Assembly (NCBI GenBank): GCA_030752605.1
Contig: JASMDX010000014.1
Location: 1 to 64,000 of the forward strand
DNA from: GCA-2731375 sp002731375
GTDB taxonomy: Bacteria > Pseudomonadota > Alphaproteobacteria > GCA-2731375
Reading direction: 5' to 3'
DNA length: 64,000 bases
In this document: positions 61,201 through 64,000 of the stretch, piece after piece
Position numbering within the stretch: position 1 is the stretch's first letter
Layout of the letters: every line of letters starts with the position of its first letter
Made by a program: the position numbers and the translations under genes
Notes under the pieces: generated by a model
What the model was told of the DNA's origin: nothing
Databases searched by the model: none
Seen by the model: only the letters and a program-made list of their open reading frames with translations

Positions 61201-62058
61201 CTAAATATCGAAATGCATGACTGGCTCGAACAGCCCGGCCTTGAAGATCAGCACACGGAAGGTGAAAAAACCCGCCAGCACGCCGACCGCACCCACGGCC
61301 TGGCTTGTTGGCGCGCCGCCGCCCAGCCACAACGCCGCGAAAGGCAGCAGGATACCCGCCGCCAATACCACACCATGGAACCATTTGGCGTAAAGCGTCC
61401 TGATCAGCAACTCCGCTGACAGCTTGCCGCCAGGCGCCCCATGATAAGCGCCGTACAGAAGGCCAAGAAGCATCATCAAATCCGCCAGTAACAATCCCAT
61501 CGCCAGATAGCTCAACTGGGTTGCCAGTCCGCCCCCCGCCAACGGCAGCGTCAGAACGACACCGCCGGTCAGACCATAAAGCAAAGAGGAAATAGGCATC
61601 ATTGCCGTGTTCCAAAGGGCAACTGCACTGGACTGAGACATCGCGAAACCTTGATAGGTCATCACGATCAATGCCGAAGCTCCAGCCAGCCATGGCAACA
61701 GACCGCCCAACGGCACAGCGCCAGCCGTCATGACATTTATCGTGTGCAAGATACCTGCACCCATAAAAACAATGGTCGCGATCAAACCGCGGCTGGTCCA
61801 GGAGCGGTCAGGGCGCAAAATGGCGCGCCAGGATTTTCCCGGCACGCCCATGTGGGTCAAATGAAAGAATGGCTTGCCGATACCCTTGATTAGCAAGCCG
61901 AGGATCATGCCCGGCACCACGCCACAAAGCATCGAGACAAGAAACAGTCCCGCACCCAGTTCGCCGCAGAAGAAAGCGGCCGCCATTGCCGCACCCCAAT
62001 GCCGCTGGGCGCGGCAGCCCAAACGAAAATTGTCGCCAACCATTTCAGCTTTTTGCAT
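61201..62058 (-). CDS. DmsC/NrfD-like membrane anchor subunit
   Basis: The 285-residue protein has about eight hydrophobic helices (HWGAAMAAAFFCGELGAGLF, GLIATIVFMGAGILHTIN, LLPWLAGASALIVMTYQGFA, ALWNTAMMPISSLLYGLTGG) and is the membrane anchor type that binds menaquinol or ubiquinol in DmsC/NrfD/PsrC complexes. It would pass electrons between the quinone pool and the iron-sulfur subunit. It is the last gene of a three-gene minus-strand operon with the ferredoxin and molybdoenzyme subunits, separated from the ferredoxin gene by three bases, and it is convergent with the ComA-like gene. Confidence 0.85.
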   Translation of the reverse strand: MQKAEMVGDNFRLGCRAQRHWGAAMAAAFFCGELGAGLFLVSMLCGVVPGMILGLLIKGIGKPFFHLTHMGVPGKSWRAILRPDRSWTSRGLIATIVFMGAGILHTINVMTAGAVPLGGLLPWLAGASALIVMTYQGFAMSQSSAVALWNTAMMPISSLLYGLTGGVVLTLPLAGGGLATQLSYLAMGLLLADLMMLLGLLYGAYHGAPGGKLSAELLIRTLYAKWFHGVVLAAGILLPFAALWLGGGAPTSQAVGAVGVLAGFFTFRVLIFKAGLFEPVMHFDI

Positions 62059-62061
62059 GGG

Positions 62062-62685
62062 TTAATCCACGTAGTAGACGCTGGGTTGGGTGTTCTTCTC
62101 GGGCATCGGCGTGCGGCCGTTGCGCCGGCGGATCAGTTTACTGGCCTTGCTATCGGGATCGCTCCGGTCGCCAAAGATCCGCGCTTCGGTGGGGCAGCTG
62201 ACAACGCAGGCGGGCTGCAGCCCGCGATCAACGCGAGCGCTGCAGAAATCGCACTTGGCCACCGTACCGGTCTGCCAGCGCTCGTCCCGGTCCGCCTCAA
62301 AAGCCTGTCTGTTACCTTCGCCGAAATAGCTCTTTTGCAGGATTGCCTTGGTTAGCTGCGTTCGGTTGTCGTAGGGGCAGGCGACAGCGCAGGCGTTACA
62401 GCCGATGCATTTCTCCTGATCGACCATCACGATGCCGTCGTCCCGTGTATGGGTGGCATCGGAAGGGCAGGCCTTCTCACAGGGCGCATCCTCGCAATGA
62501 TTACACAAAGTGGGGATATAGTGGCGCCGAACATTGGGAAAGGAACCCACTTCGGTGACAAAGGTGCGGGTGAAGAAAACATCCTCCGGCAGGCTGTTTT
62601 CCGTCTTGCAGGCGACAACGCAGGCATTGCAGCCAATGCAACGGTTCAGATCGAACACCATGCCCCATTTTGTCATGACCGGCAC
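62062..62685 (-). CDS. 4Fe-4S ferredoxin subunit of a molybdoenzyme (DmsB/PsrB-like)
   Basis: The 207-residue protein has four Cys clusters: RCIGCNACVVACKTENS, then CNHCEDAPCEKACPS, KCIGCNACAVACPYD and CDFCSARVDRGLQPACVVSCP. These ligate four [4Fe-4S] clusters, matching DmsB, PsrB and related electron-transfer subunits. It links the molybdoenzyme and the membrane subunit. The stop is three bases before the DmsC-like gene and its start is three bases after the Mo-subunit stop, so the operon is tight. It has no twin-arginine signal, as expected for a subunit exported with its partner. Confidence 0.92.
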   Translation of the reverse strand: MPVMTKWGMVFDLNRCIGCNACVVACKTENSLPEDVFFTRTFVTEVGSFPNVRRHYIPTLCNHCEDAPCEKACPSDATHTRDDGIVMVDQEKCIGCNACAVACPYDNRTQLTKAILQKSYFGEGNRQAFEADRDERWQTGTVAKCDFCSARVDRGLQPACVVSCPTEARIFGDRSDPDSKASKLIRRRNGRTPMPEKNTQPSVYYVD

Positions 62686-62688
62686 ACC

Positions 62689-64000
62689 CTAACTTTCCAC
62701 CTTTTGGATTTTCACCTTACCGATGGTTTCCATGGTGCCCCCCAGCATGCCGGTGTGGGCCAGATCAATGGCAAGATGGGCGTTCTGGCTGATGCCGATG
62801 CCGTCAGCCACGGGATGATGGCTGCCCCGGCCAAAGCCGCCCGAGATGGCCGCTGTTTGGGGATGGATGCCCTCGGACAGGCCGACAACACCCTTGGCTT
62901 TGGCATGGCGCGATTCAACCCAAACGGCATCGCCTTCCTTCAGCGATCTGGCCTTGGCGGTGGTGGCATTGATCACCACCTTGATTAGCTGCGGATCCCG
63001 TTTCGCCACATCCATGAGGATCGGATTGGTCGCCGTATCGGCATAGGTGGTCATGGCGGATTTGTAGGAGATGACATAGAAGTCGAACTCCGCATCTACC
63101 GCATGAACGGGACTGGCCTCCCAAAACGGCACTCCCTTGTAGACATCGGTACGGATTCGCAGCCCGTGCTTCTTCTCTATCTCGTGGCGGGCCAGGTTTT
63201 CCTTCAACTCATCGCCGACCGTCTTGATATAGTTAAAGAACAGCGGCAGCCTGGCATCTCCATATATGCAGTATTTCTGATCCGGCTTGAGAGGCTGGAA
63301 ATCATTGCCATATCGCTGGTACCAGGCAAGATCCTTGCTGCCCTGGGAATGGCATTTGGCCTGAATATCCAGAACCTCGTCGTGGCGGTATTTGCGTTTG
63401 AGGTCCAATTCGAAAGGCGGTGACAGACCCAAAGTCCGGTTCAGGGCCGCATTGAAGCCGTTCGGGCCGAACAGGAAATCCGCCCGTTCCGCCAGCTCAA
63501 TCAGGATATCCATACCATCCATGGTGTCATGCAGCGGCGGCACCACCGGCTGCGCCACCTGCAGGCCCACCCTGTCGTGGCTCCAATTAATGAAATTGTA
63601 GCGCTCCAGGTAGGTATGTTCAGGCAAGACCACGTCGGCGAAATCGGTCGCTTCATCAAGGTAGATATTGATGGAGACCACGAGATCGAGTTTCTTCAGA
63701 GCCCTCGCGACGACGCTGCCATCACCGCTATTGGTGAACGGGTTGGAATGATAGATCACCAGCGCCTCGGGCGCGTAGTCAAAGCCGAAGTTCTCCGGAT
63801 TGAGTGTCGTCCACGGCACCAAATGCCCCATGTCGCAGGCCAGCGGGCCGTAGTCCCGCAATTCCAGGCTCTTCGGCGGATAGGAAAACGGCGTATAGAG
63901 ATGCCAGCCGGTGGAATGAGGCTGGATCATGCCGTCTTCGCCCTTGGCCAGCATGCGCGGTCCGCCGCCAAAACGCCGCGCGTCCATGCTTTTGGGCAGC
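62689..64000 (-). CDS. Molybdopterin oxidoreductase catalytic subunit, C-terminal part (partial)
   Basis: The visible 437 codons cover the C-terminal part of a CISM-family (Psr/Phs/Ttr/Dms-like) catalytic subunit; the N-terminal domain with the twin-arginine signal and first iron-sulfur cluster lies beyond the right edge. Key elements are YAPEALVIYHSNPFTNSGDG, LDEATDFADVVLPEHTYLER and AISGGFGRGSHHPVADGIG near the C-terminus, which belong to the molybdopterin-binding and dinucleotide-binding domains. Reaction (sulfur, tetrathionate, arsenic or other oxyanion) cannot be told from this part. The frame continues upstream of the ATG at 63987, so that Met is internal. Confidence 0.88.
   Translation of the reverse strand, partial: LPKSMDARRFGGGPRMLAKGEDGMIQPHSTGWHLYTPFSYPPKSLELRDYGPLACDMGHLVPWTTLNPENFGFDYAPEALVIYHSNPFTNSGDGSVVARALKKLDLVVSINIYLDEATDFADVVLPEHTYLERYNFINWSHDRVGLQVAQPVVPPLHDTMDGMDILIELAERADFLFGPNGFNAALNRTLGLSPPFELDLKRKYRHDEVLDIQAKCHSQGSKDLAWYQRYGNDFQPLKPDQKYCIYGDARLPLFFNYIKTVGDELKENLARHEIEKKHGLRIRTDVYKGVPFWEASPVHAVDAEFDFYVISYKSAMTTYADTATNPILMDVAKRDPQLIKVVINATTAKARSLKEGDAVWVESRHAKAKGVVGLSEGIHPQTAAISGGFGRGSHHPVADGIGISQNAHLAIDLAHTGMLGGTMETIGKVKIQKVES

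Noticed and set aside
1..64000. CRISPR array, insertion sequence or prophage
   Set aside because: I saw no regularly spaced repeats, no transposase or phage structural gene and no long terminal inverted repeats.

Overview
This is a 64 kb stretch of a GC-rich alphaproteobacterial chromosome, most likely a Rhodospirillales-like, free-living or host-associated aerobe. The evidence is a PhaR/PhaC-type polyhydroxyalkanoate locus, a eukaryote-like NADP isocitrate dehydrogenase, a type II DAHP synthase, a BamD-RecN-LigA operon, and many acyl-CoA, SDR, crotonase and luciferase-like (LLM) oxidoreductase genes. I see no transposase, phage structural gene, intact tRNA, rRNA or CRISPR array.

Layout. 1-480: an AT-rich flank with repeated gctacaaa motifs that ends in a 20-nt copy of a tRNA-Leu 3' end plus a terminator; it looks like the right border (att site) of an integrated element lying mainly to the left of the window. 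506-5967: Mg transporter MgtE, a cupin, a DMT exporter and the PHA locus (an internally deleted phaB, a short PhaC-like synthase, a small protein overlapping it in another frame, and the regulator PhaR). 5971-14668: catabolic genes (methyltransferase, SDR, acetolactate-synthase-like enzyme, double-hotdog thioesterase, acyl-CoA dehydrogenase, enoyl-CoA hydratase, CMD protein, two LLM flavoproteins). 14751-20485: LysM protein, a decayed cytochrome c pair, a LOG-family hydrolase, icd and an acyl-CoA dehydrogenase. 20513-25463: a potassium-channel remnant, alaS, a secreted protein and gor. 25544-33661: type II DAHP synthase, a NAPRTase-like protein, a DMT transporter, acyl-CoA synthetase, MDR reductase, a decayed unknown gene, a cupin and a crotonase. 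33658-39142: ligA, recN, bamD and an XRE regulator. 39370-42771: an LLM protein, a glutamine-amidotransferase-like hydrolase, a dead acetyltransferase, cspA and a small basic protein. 42897-48512: MarR-SDR-BKACE operon, a ferredoxin remnant, a gentisate ring-cleavage cluster and xthA. 48615-58512: a broken GNAT, UbiH-like hydroxylase, amidase, OYE-type reductase, VOC protein, a broken PAS gene, uvrB, a membrane protein and a chimeric pseudogene. 58595-64000: a ThDP enzyme with a phosphosulfolactate-synthase-like (ComA/HSA32) partner, facing a DmsABC/PsrABC-like molybdoenzyme module that runs off the right end.

The genes suggest an organism that burns fatty acids, aromatics and other organic acids through CoA thioesters, stores or once stored PHA, and can pass electrons through a membrane molybdoenzyme. 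Housekeeping genes (alaS, ligA, recN, uvrB, icd, gor, bamD, aroG, xthA) are intact. About ten accessory genes are broken: by frameshifts that all look like loss of one base, by in-frame nonsense codons, or by larger deletions. This points to ongoing deletion-biased gene decay without insertion sequences, although assembly error must be excluded. The least understood part is the ThDP enzyme/ComA-like pair at 58.6-61.2 kb.
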